DNA of 64,000 nucleotides from Rhodobacterales bacterium HKCCSP123. Its GTDB lineage: Bacteria; Pseudomonadota; Alphaproteobacteria; Rhodobacterales; Rhodobacteraceae. Shown one piece after another: positions 17,838 through 26,265 of the stretch. The stretch spans positions 1 through 64,000 of the forward strand of contig WVSO01000006.1 in NCBI GenBank assembly GCA_015689745.1. Direction: 5' to 3'. Within the stretch, counting starts at the first letter, position 1. The number at the start of each line of letters is the position of its first letter. The position numbers and the translations under genes were made by a program. The notes under the pieces were generated by a model, which made no database searches, was not told the origin of the DNA, and worked only from the letters and a program-made list of their open reading frames with translations.

Positions 17838-18257
17838 ATGTCAGTCTCACAAAGAAAAACCGACCTCAATGGCTTAGGTTTCTCTGATGTAGTCGCCCTC
17901 GGTGGGTGTGATTGGGCACAGATTCCTGATGAACCGGGGGTCTATGTGATCTTTGACCAGGATGAAGTCATCTACGTCGGTATGGCAGGCAGAGATGGGA
18001 AGGGTTCCCGTCGAAGACGCCTCAAAGACCATGCTAGTGGTCAAGTCGTCAACATGTTCGCTCAGTATCTCCTCTTCGACCGCATCCTGACAAAAGGAAA
18101 CCCACCCAAGACACCGCGAGAGGCTACGCTGCGCTGTCGTGATTACATCCGCTCAAACTGCCTTGCCCGCTATCTCGTTGCCCCAAAGGAAGACGCAAGA
18201 GCCATAGAGGCCGAGCTTCGATCTGAGCTCAACCCAACATTCAATGGAACGGTGTGA
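17838..18257 (+). CDS. GIY-YIG domain nuclease
   Basis: 139 residues, essentially a lone GIY-YIG domain. The two signature strands are PGVYVIFD (residues 33-40) and EVIYVGMAG (43-51). A basic stretch with the expected arginine follows (RRRRLKDH), and the C-terminal glutamate/asparagine part is AIEAELRSELNPTFNGT. No extra DNA-binding domain is present, so specificity would have to come from a partner. The next gene starts 12 bp after its stop, indicating co-translation. The pair forms a compact operon on the island. Confidence 0.88.
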   Translation: MSVSQRKTDLNGLGFSDVVALGGCDWAQIPDEPGVYVIFDQDEVIYVGMAGRDGKGSRRRRLKDHASGQVVNMFAQYLLFDRILTKGNPPKTPREATLRCRDYIRSNCLARYLVAPKEDARAIEAELRSELNPTFNGTV

Positions 18258-18269
18258 TTTCCAACAACC

Positions 18270-19274
18270 ATGAGCAAGGCATTAGGCAGTGATCAACTCG
18301 AAGAGTTCATCCTGAACCGGATGAGGATGTCGGCTGTCTACCAACCTGCCATGCTGAAGGTGCTACTCGAGGCTGGAGGTGAGGCAACTGTTGAGGAGAT
18401 CGCAAGGGCGCTGCTTTCCTACGATCAGTCGCAGATCGAATACTACGCCATCCGCACCAAGAACATGGTTGGCCGCGTGCTCACGCAAAACGGTATTGTT
18501 GAGCCAATCAAGCGAGGCAGATCGGTAGTCGGCTACCGTCTCAATACAGAGACCCTCTCAGAAACCCAGAGAGCCTCGCTGAACGCCCTTTGTGACCGCA
18601 GGCTTGCAGAGTTCATCCAACAACGAGGAGACGGCCTCTACGCTCACAGGAGGCCCTCGGATGGCTATGTGCCCGGCTCCACTCGGTATGAGGTGCTCAA
18701 GCGAGCAAAGTATCGCTGCGAACTCTGTGGGGCGCATGAAGACCAGATTGCCCTACACATCGATCATATTGTTCCAAGAGCACGTGGCGGATCGGACGAC
18801 CTAAGCAATCTCCAGGCTCTCTGCATGACCTGCAACACCAACAAGCGGGACAACGACGACACAGACTTCAGAGGCATGCTCAACAGCTACGACGACCGAG
18901 AGGGTGGCTGTCTGTTCTGCGAGGTTCCTGCTGATCGGATCATCTCTGAGAACGAACTGGCTTTTGCCATCAGGGACGCCTTTCCAGTGACGGAACTGCA
19001 TACCCTGATCATCCCTAAGAGGCACGTTGCGGATTACTTCGACCTCTACCAACCAGAACTGAACGCCATCCAGTCACTTCTGCAGGAACAGAAGGGGCAG
19101 ATTGAGGCACACGACAGCTCGGTAGAAGGGTTTAACGTCGGCATGAACTCAGGTGAGTGCGCTGGGCAGACGATCTTCCATGTCCATGTTCACCTAATCC
19201 CCAGACGAAAAGGTGATGTAGCTGAGCCAAGGGGAGGCGTTCGGGGGGTCATACCGGACAAACAAAGCTACTGA
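18270..19274 (+). CDS. Winged-helix / HNH nuclease / HIT-domain fusion protein
   Basis: 334 residues in three parts. Residues 20-95 look like a winged helix (AMLKVLLEAGGEATVEEIARALL). Residues 138-194 are an HNH nuclease: C150/C153, the HIDHIVPRARGG motif with H163 and H166, N180, and C185/C188. Residues 214-312 are a HIT domain with an N-terminal C214/C217 pair (CLFCEV), H244 in ELHTLIIPKRH, and the histidine triad HVHVHLIP at 304-311. HIT proteins hydrolyse or transfer nucleotidyl groups (Hint, aprataxin, GalT branches); HNH domains cut DNA. The combination suggests DNA cleavage coupled to nucleotide removal or sensing. Start ATG, 12 bp after the GIY-YIG stop. Confidence 0.88.
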   Translation: MSKALGSDQLEEFILNRMRMSAVYQPAMLKVLLEAGGEATVEEIARALLSYDQSQIEYYAIRTKNMVGRVLTQNGIVEPIKRGRSVVGYRLNTETLSETQRASLNALCDRRLAEFIQQRGDGLYAHRRPSDGYVPGSTRYEVLKRAKYRCELCGAHEDQIALHIDHIVPRARGGSDDLSNLQALCMTCNTNKRDNDDTDFRGMLNSYDDREGGCLFCEVPADRIISENELAFAIRDAFPVTELHTLIIPKRHVADYFDLYQPELNAIQSLLQEQKGQIEAHDSSVEGFNVGMNSGECAGQTIFHVHVHLIPRRKGDVAEPRGGVRGVIPDKQSY

Positions 19275-19297
19275 GTTTGTCACACTGCATAATCGGC

Positions 19298-19630
19298 TCA
19301 GTTGCAGCCACGTGCCTGCTGCCGCTCATCAATGGCTTGTAGCCTGCCACGCGCAACCGCAATCGCTGTTTCTTGGTCGTTCCCTGACATGCTGGAGATC
19401 GGCAGCCCTAGAAGAAAGACCCCAACTGCGTCTCCGCTAGCTGCACGGCGCTGGTCGGCGCTCAGGTTTGCTAGCTGTTGCGATACCCTCGTCTCTTCCT
19501 GAGCCAGCTGAGAACAACTGTAGTTTACGTATGGATTGGGGCCGATATCCGCAGCCGCAATGTTCTCAGGGTCTTGAGCACAGCCAGCGGCGAAGATAGC
19601 AGCGCCGACGATGAGAGTAATCTTCTGCAT
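19298..19630 (-). CDS. Small lipoprotein of a mobile-element-associated type
   Basis: 110 residues. The start MQKITLIVGAAIFAAGC is preceded by AAAGGACG; an ATG six codons upstream has no such site. C17 is the predicted lipidated cysteine. The mature part contains YVNYSCSQLAQEETRVSQQLANL, a short linker and DAVGVFLLGLPISSMSG, then a helix ending RQQARGC. From memory, small lipoproteins with this Cys-Gln-Leu helix plus 'FLLGLP' hydrophobic hairpin recur in phages and islands; their role is unknown. It converges with the HNH-HIT gene and lies between it and the integrase. Confidence 0.65.
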   Translation of the reverse strand: MQKITLIVGAAIFAAGCAQDPENIAAADIGPNPYVNYSCSQLAQEETRVSQQLANLSADQRRAASGDAVGVFLLGLPISSMSGNDQETAIAVARGRLQAIDERQQARGCN

Positions 19631-19710
19631 ATTTCGTCCTTTAGTCATGCGGCGACGCTAACAAGAGTGTTTTGGTACTGCAATGCGTGCACCAGGAGTT
19701 TTTTGGGGTG

Positions 19711-20997
19711 CTAGAGCCAAGGATGTTGCACCGCATTGATTGCTCTGTACCTGGCCTCAAGCGAAGGTCCATCACCGTAGGTACCTGCTACATCACTTGC
19801 GCCGTGCCCTGTTATGAAATCATGGATTTCCTTGGATACACCTGCGTCGCGTAGCAGGTCTTTTAAGGTTCCCCGAAGACTGTGGGTCACTTGCCGATCG
19901 TCATTACGGACTTGGTGTATGTAGCGCATGAGTTCTTTTGATGCTGGCCCTTGAGCCTTCCCGTCAGCGTCAGCGCGCCAGCGAGGGAAGATGCGGCCTG
20001 AGCCGTTTGGAATGAATGTTTTGTCGTGGACGGGCACCATTCGTGCAGAGCCGATATTCTTGACCACCTTGTCTTTGCCGCGCAGGTCGAAGAACCTGAT
20101 GCCCTCGTCTTCCTTCACATCCTCGAACGTCAGGAGAGCCATCTCATCGAGCCTCATGCCTGTTGTCAGCAAAATGGTGAACGCCAGTCGTATCTCGGGG
20201 GGCATGTCCAGCTGGAACAGCGCGTGTAGCTGAGACTTGGAGAAGGGAATGTAGTGATCAGTGGTCTTGCCATATTTGCTTAGTTGTAAGTTCTGGAATG
20301 GATTTGCGTTGAGCAGCCCCTCTCGTTCCATGCCTCCCAGGAATTGCCTGACGAAACCGATCTTCTTCTTTATGGTGCTGTTGGACGCTCCCTGCTCCTG
20401 TAGGTGGGAGGCATATCGATAGGCGTCGTGTTTTTTGATGTCGTTCAAGAACGGAAAGCTAAGGAACTGGTTGAACTCGTAGAGAGCCTTCCGCCGCTCC
20501 TTTGTGGTCTTCTGCCGCTCGGTCAGCCCCTCAAGAGACTTTTCAATCAGGGATACAATCTGGCTTCGCCGGGGCTTTCGTCCCAAGCCAGCGTCAAGGT
20601 AGTCCTCATGGTCTACGTTAACGAAGTTGAACGCCGCTTCGACTTGGTCAGGACTGTATCGGTCGCGGTTGCTCAAGACGTACTGAGCATCAGCCTCCAG
20701 CTTCGCTAGCCCAACCCGCTGCTCTGCGTCAACGCCCATGGCCTCTCCGAACGCTTGGAAATCGTTCTTGGCTAAGGTCTCGCCAAGCTTATCGAATTGT
20801 CGGTCGAACTCGGAATAGATGTTGGCGGTGATCTCGTGCTGTCGCATCCGAGCTTCCGTCCTGTCGGCGGTTCCCGTGGACCGTGCCAGTTGCCTGGTTT
20901 TGTAAGCCGCTAGGAGGGCTTTCGGGACCGTGACCCGCACATACCACTTGCCCTTGTTGGCAGGGAAATAGAGCGTAGACGGGTGGTAGCGGCGCAT
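19711..20997 (-). CDS. Tyrosine recombinase (island integrase)
   Basis: 428 residues. The N-terminal arm-binding and core-binding part starts MRRYHPSTLYFPANKGKWYVRVTVP. The catalytic domain from about residue 250 has R282 (TTGMRLDEMALL), the HSLR box with H372 and R375, the GH pair at 397-398, and the nucleophile Y407 (GTYGDG). The gene ends 80 bp from the attR repeat on its promoter side and points into the island. Its target is almost certainly the adjacent tRNA-Cys 3' end. No excisionase is recognisable. Confidence 0.95.
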   Translation of the reverse strand: MRRYHPSTLYFPANKGKWYVRVTVPKALLAAYKTRQLARSTGTADRTEARMRQHEITANIYSEFDRQFDKLGETLAKNDFQAFGEAMGVDAEQRVGLAKLEADAQYVLSNRDRYSPDQVEAAFNFVNVDHEDYLDAGLGRKPRRSQIVSLIEKSLEGLTERQKTTKERRKALYEFNQFLSFPFLNDIKKHDAYRYASHLQEQGASNSTIKKKIGFVRQFLGGMEREGLLNANPFQNLQLSKYGKTTDHYIPFSKSQLHALFQLDMPPEIRLAFTILLTTGMRLDEMALLTFEDVKEDEGIRFFDLRGKDKVVKNIGSARMVPVHDKTFIPNGSGRIFPRWRADADGKAQGPASKELMRYIHQVRNDDRQVTHSLRGTLKDLLRDAGVSKEIHDFITGHGASDVAGTYGDGPSLEARYRAINAVQHPWL

Positions 20998-21075
20998 GCG
21001 TGATACCCTTGGATAGTATCCAAAGTAGTATCCACTTTAGTGTCTTCGCTCAATATGGCTTGAAAACAAAGGGGT

Positions 21076-21114
21076 TGGAGGCGAGTACCGGAATCGAACC
21101 GGTGTACACGGATT
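21076..21114. repeat. attR: 39-bp repeat within tRNA-Cys
   Basis: Perfect copy of 10002-10040. It forms the 3' part of the functional tRNA-Cys gene, so integration restored the tRNA on this side. Confidence 0.93.
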
Positions 21115-21149
21115 TGCAATCCGCTGCGTCACCACTCCGCCAACTCGCC
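21076..21149 (-). tRNA. tRNA-Cys (anticodon GCA)
   Basis: On the minus strand the sequence folds as a cloverleaf. The acceptor stem is GGCGAGT with ACTCGCC, the anticodon loop is in GGATTGCAAATCC with anticodon GCA, and the T-arm is CCGGTTCGATTCCGG. The discriminator is T and the CCA is encoded. The 3' half is the att core of the island. Confidence 0.95.
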
Positions 21150-21301
21150 GCCGTGGTGTGCCGTGGGAGGTAACGCAAGCGCGCCCTGCGCGCAAGGCAG
21201 GAAAGGGGGCAAACGTCGCATCCGCGCAACCGCCCGTTGCGCGACGGCGCGGGGTGTGCGAAGACGTCTTAAGGACAACTAGACGGATTGGTTCAGTTCC
21301 C

Positions 21302-21955
21302 ATGGCTGATTTCGCTGCGCGCCGCCGCATCATGGTCGATACACAGATCCGCCCCTCCGATGTGACCAGTTTCCCGATCATCGACGCGATGCTCAATGTC
21401 CCGCGCGAGGCCTTCGTGCCCGATGGCGCGCGCGACCTCGCCTATCTCGGCGGGCCGATCCCGCTGGGCGGCGGGCGTCAGCTGATGGAGCCGCGCAGCA
21501 TCGCCAAGATGCTCGAGGCGCTGGACGTGACGCCCGATGAGCTGGTGCTCGAGATCGCGCCGGGTCTGGGGTACACGACCGCCGTTCTGGCGCGGATGGC
21601 CGAGGCCGTCGTGGCGGTGGAAGAGGACGAAACCCTTGCCCGCGAGGCCGAGGCGAACCTGTCCGCGCAGTCGGTGGACAATGCCGCCGTGCTGACGGCA
21701 TCCCTTGCGGAGGGGAGCCCCCGGAACGCGCCCTATGACGTCATCGTTGCCTTCGCCGGCGTGGAGGAGATGCCGTCCGCGCTGACCGACCAGTTGAAGG
21801 AGGGCGGCCGCATCATGGCGGTCTTCATGTCCGGCCAGTTGGGCGAGGTCCGCATGGGCATCAAGGTGCGGGGCGAGATTTCGTGGCGGATGGAGTTCAA
21901 CGCGACGGCGCCGGTCTTGCCGGGATTCGCGCGCGCACCAAGTTTCGAGTTCTGA
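21302..21955 (+). CDS. pcm: Protein-L-isoaspartate O-methyltransferase family protein
   Basis: 217 residues. The start MADFAARRRIMVDTQIRPSDV is chosen because upstream in-frame codons read through tRNA flank. Landmarks are the N-terminal substrate region (MVDTQIRPSDVT, then LNVPREAFVPDGARDLAYL), the SAM motif LVLEIAPGLGYTTAVLARM, the second acidic motif VVAVEEDETLA, and PYDVIVAFAGVEEMP near the usual motif III. It repairs isoaspartyl residues in the cytosol using S-adenosylmethionine. The usual glycine of motif I is alanine (EIAPG). It lies directly upstream of the TolC-type gene, a common order in Rhodobacterales. Confidence 0.85.
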   Translation: MADFAARRRIMVDTQIRPSDVTSFPIIDAMLNVPREAFVPDGARDLAYLGGPIPLGGGRQLMEPRSIAKMLEALDVTPDELVLEIAPGLGYTTAVLARMAEAVVAVEEDETLAREAEANLSAQSVDNAAVLTASLAEGSPRNAPYDVIVAFAGVEEMPSALTDQLKEGGRIMAVFMSGQLGEVRMGIKVRGEISWRMEFNATAPVLPGFARAPSFEF

Positions 21956-22027
21956 CGTCGCCGGACCCTACAGGCAGGGTCGGCGGCCCCGTCGCATGCG
22001 ACGGGTTTGACAAGCGGGGGTGAGGTG

Positions 22028-23413
22028 ATGACGAGCAGGATCATCAGGACGGGCCGCGCCGCCATTGCGGGGATCGCGCTTTCGGTTCTGGCCGTGGGCG
22101 CTGCGGGCGCCGACACCCTGCGCACGGCGATGGCCGACGCTTATCGCAACTCGCAACTGCTGGAGCAGAACCGCTTTCTCCTGCGGATCCGGGACGAGGG
22201 CGTGAACCAGGCCGTCGCCCAGCTTTTGCCGACGCTCAGCTTCATCGCCAACACCCGCCGCGACCTGATCGCCGACACGACCACGTCGACCGCGCAGCTC
22301 GTGGGGGAACTGACGATCTATGCCGGTGGCAGCCGGATCGCCGCGACGCGGGCCGCCGAAGCGACGGTCGAGGCGACGCGCCAGCAACTCGTGTCGCTGG
22401 AGAGCCAGGTCCTGCTCGATGCCGTCACCGCCTATCTCGAGGTCTGGGAAGCGCAGCAGGTCGTCTCGGTGCGCCAGTCGAACGTGCGTGTCCTGACGCA
22501 GCAATTGCGCGCCGCGCAGGATCGGTTCGAGGTGGGCGAGGACACCCGCACGGACGTCGCCCAGGCCGAGGCGCAGCTGGCACAGGCGCGCTCGTCTCTG
22601 GCCGCCGCCGAGGGCACGCTGATGATCGCGCGCGAGCTCTTCAACCTGGCCGTTGGGCGGTATCCGAATGGCCTCTCGGGGCCGGGCGGTCTGCCGCATC
22701 TGCCCCGCAGCGAGGAGGAGGCCGACCGTCTCGCGCGGCAGGAGCACCCCGCCATCCGGGCCCTGCAGTTCGAGGTGCAGGCCGCCGAGTTCTCGGTCGA
22801 GGAGGCGCGCGGCGGCGCGCGCCCGAACCTGTCGCTCGAACTGTCGGCAAGCGAGACCTTCCAGGCGCCGCTCCCGTCCCAGGAGGGCCGTGGCGGCAGC
22901 CTGTCGCTGACCTTGTCGCAGCCGATCTATCGCGGCGGGCAGATCGGCTCGCTGGAGCGGCAGGCGTTGGCCCAGGCCGAGGCCACGCGGGCCAATCTCA
23001 ACCGGCAGGTGCAGCTGAACCTTCAGGCGGTGGGCAATGCTTATGCCCGGCTCCGGATCGCCAATGCGCAGATCCAGGCCTCGGACCAGCGCATCCGCGC
23101 GGCGCAGTTGGCGCTCGACGGGGTCCGCGAGGAGGCGTCGCTGGGCGCGCGCACGACGCTGGACGTGCTGGACGCCGAACAGGACCTGCTCGAGGCTCGG
23201 ATCAGCCGGATCGAGGCCTCGGCCGATCTCTACGGTGCAGCCTATTCGGTACTGTCGGCCAGCGGCCTTCTGACGGTGGCGCAGCTTGACCTGCCGGTGC
23301 CGCGCTATGATGTCGAGGCCTACGGGGATGCCTTCCGTCCGGGCGTGCCGCGCGTGGCCTCGCCGCAGGGCGAGCGGCTTGATGGCCTTCTGCGCGCCAT
23401 CGGACGCGAGTGA
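22028..23413 (+). CDS. TolC-family outer membrane efflux protein
   Basis: 461 residues. The start MTSRIIRTGRAA follows a GGGGGTGAGG ribosome binding site; a TTG seven codons upstream is less likely. The signal peptide ends around AAGA, then DTLRTAMADAYRNSQLLEQNRFLLR. Two internally repeated halves show the OEP pattern: long helices with heptads (LLDAVTAYLEVWEAQQVVSVRQSNV; QLNLQAVGNAYARLRIANAQIQ) and YAGGSR / YRGGQI loops at equivalent positions. It should form a trimeric channel-tunnel for type I secretion or RND efflux. No inner-membrane partner is adjacent. Confidence 0.92.
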   Translation: MTSRIIRTGRAAIAGIALSVLAVGAAGADTLRTAMADAYRNSQLLEQNRFLLRIRDEGVNQAVAQLLPTLSFIANTRRDLIADTTTSTAQLVGELTIYAGGSRIAATRAAEATVEATRQQLVSLESQVLLDAVTAYLEVWEAQQVVSVRQSNVRVLTQQLRAAQDRFEVGEDTRTDVAQAEAQLAQARSSLAAAEGTLMIARELFNLAVGRYPNGLSGPGGLPHLPRSEEEADRLARQEHPAIRALQFEVQAAEFSVEEARGGARPNLSLELSASETFQAPLPSQEGRGGSLSLTLSQPIYRGGQIGSLERQALAQAEATRANLNRQVQLNLQAVGNAYARLRIANAQIQASDQRIRAAQLALDGVREEASLGARTTLDVLDAEQDLLEARISRIEASADLYGAAYSVLSASGLLTVAQLDLPVPRYDVEAYGDAFRPGVPRVASPQGERLDGLLRAIGRE

Positions 23414-23470
23414 CCGGCGCGCCGCAAGGCACCGGAAATTCGGCCCAATTCTAGCTATGCGTTGTTTAAG

Positions 23471-23491
23471 GCCGCTCTTGCGGCTATCTTT
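23471..23491 (+). terminator. Possible terminator after tolC
   Basis: GCCGC-tctt-GCGGC hairpin followed by tatcttt, 58 bp after the tolC stop. The stem is short and the T-run interrupted. Confidence 0.4.
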
Positions 23492-23582
23492 CCGGTCAAC
23501 GCCCATGCCCGAGGAGCTGCAGGTCGTCCCCGCTTCCGGCTGGACGCTGCGCTTCGCGCGAGGCGACGAGGAGTGAGCGGTC

Positions 23583-24710
23583 ATGTCCGACCCAGCAAAA
23601 TCCGCTGACGAGATCGAGGATGTTCTCGCCTCGATCCGTCGGCTCGTGTCGGAATCCGGTCCCGTCGGTGCGCAAGGTGCCGGCCCCTCGGCTCCCGGGA
23701 AACTGGTTCTGACGCCGGCTCTGCGGGTGTCCGACCCCGATGATCCCTGGGCTCCCGTGCCGCCTGCATCCCAGGCGCCCGCGGATTCCGTCGCCGATGA
23801 CGCCGCTGATGCGGTGGCTGACGAGACCGCGACCGCGGCCGAAGATCCCACCTGGGGCCTGGAGGATCGGCTGTCGGACTGGGGCGAAATCGAGGACAGC
23901 GCCGAGGAATCCATCGCGGACGCGATCGCGGAAACCGGCTACCCCGATGCGCCGCGCTACGACATGGCGGCGCGTGCGGAGGATGTCAGCGCGGCCGAGG
24001 ATGTGAGCGAGCCCGAGGATGTGAGCGAGGCGGAGGATGCCTTCGAGCTGTCCGATCTCGCGATGTTGGATGGTGTGATCGCCGAGGATCTGCCCTCCGA
24101 TGCCTTCGAGCCCGAGACCGGCGACGCGGACTGGCCCGATCGCGGCGCGGACAGTGCGCTCCGTGACCTGGCCGCCGCCCGGTTCGGGCAGGTCGTCGCG
24201 ACCGGTTCGTCGGAGGCCGACCCGGCCCCGACCGGGTCGTCAGAGCCGCCCGCCGGGACGGACGCGGCGGTTGACCCGTCGTCCTCCGGGCCCGAGGCGT
24301 CCGCCGAGGCTGCGGCCACGATGCCCCCGGCCGAGGCTGATACACCCCCACCAGCGGAGGATGCCATGACCGAGCCAGAGGCAGAAGACACTCGAGAAGC
24401 GATCCGGTCGCAGCCGGGCTTCACGCCCATCTTTTCCCGCCGGATGGACACCGCGACGCCGCAGGAGGAAGAGACCCGCGCCGCCGATCGCGCGGATGAG
24501 GACATCGAGGACCTCGGCGAGGCGACGTCGCCCTTCACCTTCCCCGATGCCGACGAGGGCGTTCTCGACGAGGAAACCCTCCGCGAGATCGTCGCCGAGG
24601 TCGTCCGCGAGGAACTGCAGGGCGCGCTGGGCCAGCGCATCACGCGCAACGTGCGCAAGATGGTCCGTCGCGAGATCCGCATCGCGCTGGCCGCCGAAGA
24701 CCTGGAGTGA
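23583..24710 (+). CDS. PopZ-like / DUF2497-type polar organising protein
   Basis: 375 residues with the three-part layout of PopZ. The conserved short N-terminal helix is SADEIEDVLASIRRLVSE (residues 7-24). A very long acidic, Pro/Ala/Glu/Asp-rich disordered middle of about 280 residues follows. The C-terminal oligomerising helices run from about residue 325 (LDEETLREIVAEVVREELQGALGQRITRNVRKMVRREI). PopZ forms a polar scaffold that anchors the chromosome origin in alphaproteobacteria. Here the acidic linker is unusually long, and the family assignment rests on the two ends only. valS, the usual downstream neighbour of DUF2497 genes, is not next to it. Confidence 0.65.
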   Translation: MSDPAKSADEIEDVLASIRRLVSESGPVGAQGAGPSAPGKLVLTPALRVSDPDDPWAPVPPASQAPADSVADDAADAVADETATAAEDPTWGLEDRLSDWGEIEDSAEESIADAIAETGYPDAPRYDMAARAEDVSAAEDVSEPEDVSEAEDAFELSDLAMLDGVIAEDLPSDAFEPETGDADWPDRGADSALRDLAAARFGQVVATGSSEADPAPTGSSEPPAGTDAAVDPSSSGPEASAEAAATMPPAEADTPPPAEDAMTEPEAEDTREAIRSQPGFTPIFSRRMDTATPQEEETRAADRADEDIEDLGEATSPFTFPDADEGVLDEETLREIVAEVVREELQGALGQRITRNVRKMVRREIRIALAAEDLE

Positions 24711-24772
24711 CCGGGCCGCTCGGCCCGGCCCCTTTCCCTTGACCGCCGCGGCGGGCGACCGATCTTGAAACC

Positions 24773-25636
24773 ATGTTCCCGATCCGCGATCACAACCCGT
24801 CGAACCGGACACCCTTCGTCACCTGGGCGCTGATCGCGCTGAACGTGGTGATCTTCCTGAGCTATTTTCCGCAACGCGCGTCCTCGGATGCGCTGCTCCT
24901 TGCGTTCTACGCCGACTGGGCGCTGGTTCCGGCCGAGGTTCTGGCCGGCCTCGACACGCACACGGTCCTGACCTCCATGTTCCTGCACGGCGGCTGGATG
25001 CACCTGGTCGGCAACATGCTGTTCCTGTGGATCTTCGGCGACAACATGGAAGACCTGCTGGGGCACCTGGGATTTCTCGCCTTCTACCTCGTCTCCGGCC
25101 TTGGCGCGGCGGCGGGGCAGATCCTGGCCGACACGGGCTCGACCGTACCGATGGTAGGCGCCTCGGGCGCGATCGCCGGCGTGATGGGCGGCTACCTCCT
25201 GTTCTTCCCGAGAGCGCGGATCGACGTGCTGGTGATCATCTTCTTCCTGATCAAGATATTCACCATTCCGGCCTGGCTGATGCTGGGTCTCTGGTTCGGG
25301 CTGCAGCTGGTCAACGGGCTGTCGATGGACGTGGCGGGCGGTGGCGTCGCCTACTGGGCGCATGCCGGCGGTTTCCTGGCGGGCGCGCTGCTCGTTCTGC
25401 CGATCTGGCTGCGACGGGGCGGCCCGGCCTACTGGTCGGAGTGGCACGGCCGTCCCCCGCATGACGAGGTGTCCTATGTCGTCGAACGGCGCCGCTCCAG
25501 TCCGATCCCCCGGGTACACCGCGTCACGACGAGCGAGACCGGCGGCCATGTCGCCCGCGGTGACCTGTCCCGCATCCCGCGCAGTGGAAACAGCCGTAGA
25601 GGCGGCGGATCGCCCTGGCGCGGCGGGAGGGATTGA
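24773..25636 (+). CDS. Rhomboid family intramembrane serine protease
   Basis: 287 residues with six membrane segments. The catalytic dyad is S131 in GASGAIAG (129-136) and H197 in AHAGG; the HGGWMHLVGNMLFLWIFGDNMED loop (72-94) is the family signature. It cleaves single-pass membrane proteins within the bilayer. The C-terminal 70 residues after about 215 are basic, cytoplasmic and low-complexity, with no known domain. It follows the PopZ-like gene by 62 bp on the same strand. Confidence 0.93.
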   Translation: MFPIRDHNPSNRTPFVTWALIALNVVIFLSYFPQRASSDALLLAFYADWALVPAEVLAGLDTHTVLTSMFLHGGWMHLVGNMLFLWIFGDNMEDLLGHLGFLAFYLVSGLGAAAGQILADTGSTVPMVGASGAIAGVMGGYLLFFPRARIDVLVIIFFLIKIFTIPAWLMLGLWFGLQLVNGLSMDVAGGGVAYWAHAGGFLAGALLVLPIWLRRGGPAYWSEWHGRPPHDEVSYVVERRRSSPIPRVHRVTTSETGGHVARGDLSRIPRSGNSRRGGGSPWRGGRD

Positions 25637-25883
25637 GACCGCGAAACAGCCGCTTTGCCGGCGGCAATGCGGTTATTGTGATGGCAAAAACTTGATGAGC
25701 GCGTGATCGTCCCTATATCTCGCGGTGGTGCTTCGTTGGGACTACCGGAACCTGTGCGGTTCAGATGTGAGCTATGCGTTGGGTGTATACCACATATGCA
25801 TAATTCGCATCACAGAATCGCCTCGAATTCGGGCACAAGGAGCGTCACGCCGACATGCAAGAGCAAAAACAAAGGACGACGAA

Positions 25884-26207
25884 ATGCGAGATTTCGTTGA
25901 TGGCACGGCCTTCAACTTCGAACAGGGTCAGCGCGCGCGCAAGCTTTTTGCCGCCGTGGTCCTCGCGGCGCTTGATGATGCCATTGCCGACGACAAGAAA
26001 TACGGCAACGGGCCGGACCAGATCGCCCGTTGGGCGCGCTCGCGCGACGGGCGCGAGGTTCTGTCCTGTGCCGGGATCGACCCGAACGAGCGCGTGGTGC
26101 AGGGCCTGATGGCCTTCGTCTCGCAGGGTGTGCGCACCTCTGTCGCGCTCAGCCGCGAAGAAAGCGAACGCCGCCACCAGGCGGAAGCGGAAGCCGAAGC
26201 CGCCTGA
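25884..26207 (+). CDS. DUF6280 family protein
   Basis: 107 residues, MRDFVDGTAFNFEQGQRARKLFAAVVLAALDDAIADDKKYGNG and on, a highly conserved small soluble protein that I know only from Rhodobacterales. AAAGGA lies just upstream of the ATG. It contains an alpha-helical core, the motif ARWARSRDGREVLSCAGIDPNERV, and a charged Glu/Ala-rich tail. Role unknown. It has its own promoter region (25637-25883) and a strong terminator downstream, so it is monocistronic. Confidence 0.85.
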   Translation: MRDFVDGTAFNFEQGQRARKLFAAVVLAALDDAIADDKKYGNGPDQIARWARSRDGREVLSCAGIDPNERVVQGLMAFVSQGVRTSVALSREESERRHQAEAEAEAA

Positions 26208-26235
26208 CGAACCGGTCCCCACGTCGAGCCATGAG

Positions 26236-26265
26236 AAACGCGCCCGTTCTGCAGGGCGCGTTTTT
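26236..26265 (+). terminator. Rho-independent terminator
   Basis: AAACGCGCCC pairs perfectly with GGGCGCGTTT over an 8-nt loop and runs into TTTTT. It lies 29 bp after the DUF6280 stop codon. Confidence 0.9.

Larger units (their letters stand above)
10002..21114. mobile_element. Integrative genomic island of about 11 kb in tRNA-Cys
   Basis: The island is bounded by a perfect 39-bp direct repeat (10002-10040 and 21076-21114). The right copy is the 3' part of an intact tRNA-Cys gene; the left copy is an orphan 3' tRNA fragment. A tyrosine recombinase gene (19711-20997) lies directly inside the right repeat, the classical position for a tRNA-targeting integrase. Base composition changes abruptly at both repeats: the inside is much more A+T-rich, with relaxed third codon positions. 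No conjugation, capsid or replication-initiator gene is evident, so it is a non-conjugative island or the remnant of a larger element. Recombinases, nucleases and an SF2 helicase make up much of the cargo. Confidence 0.92.

Noticed and set aside
23505-23576. 23-codon open frame between tolC and the popZ-like gene
   Set aside because: It follows a possible terminator and has no ribosome binding site; too short to support without conservation.
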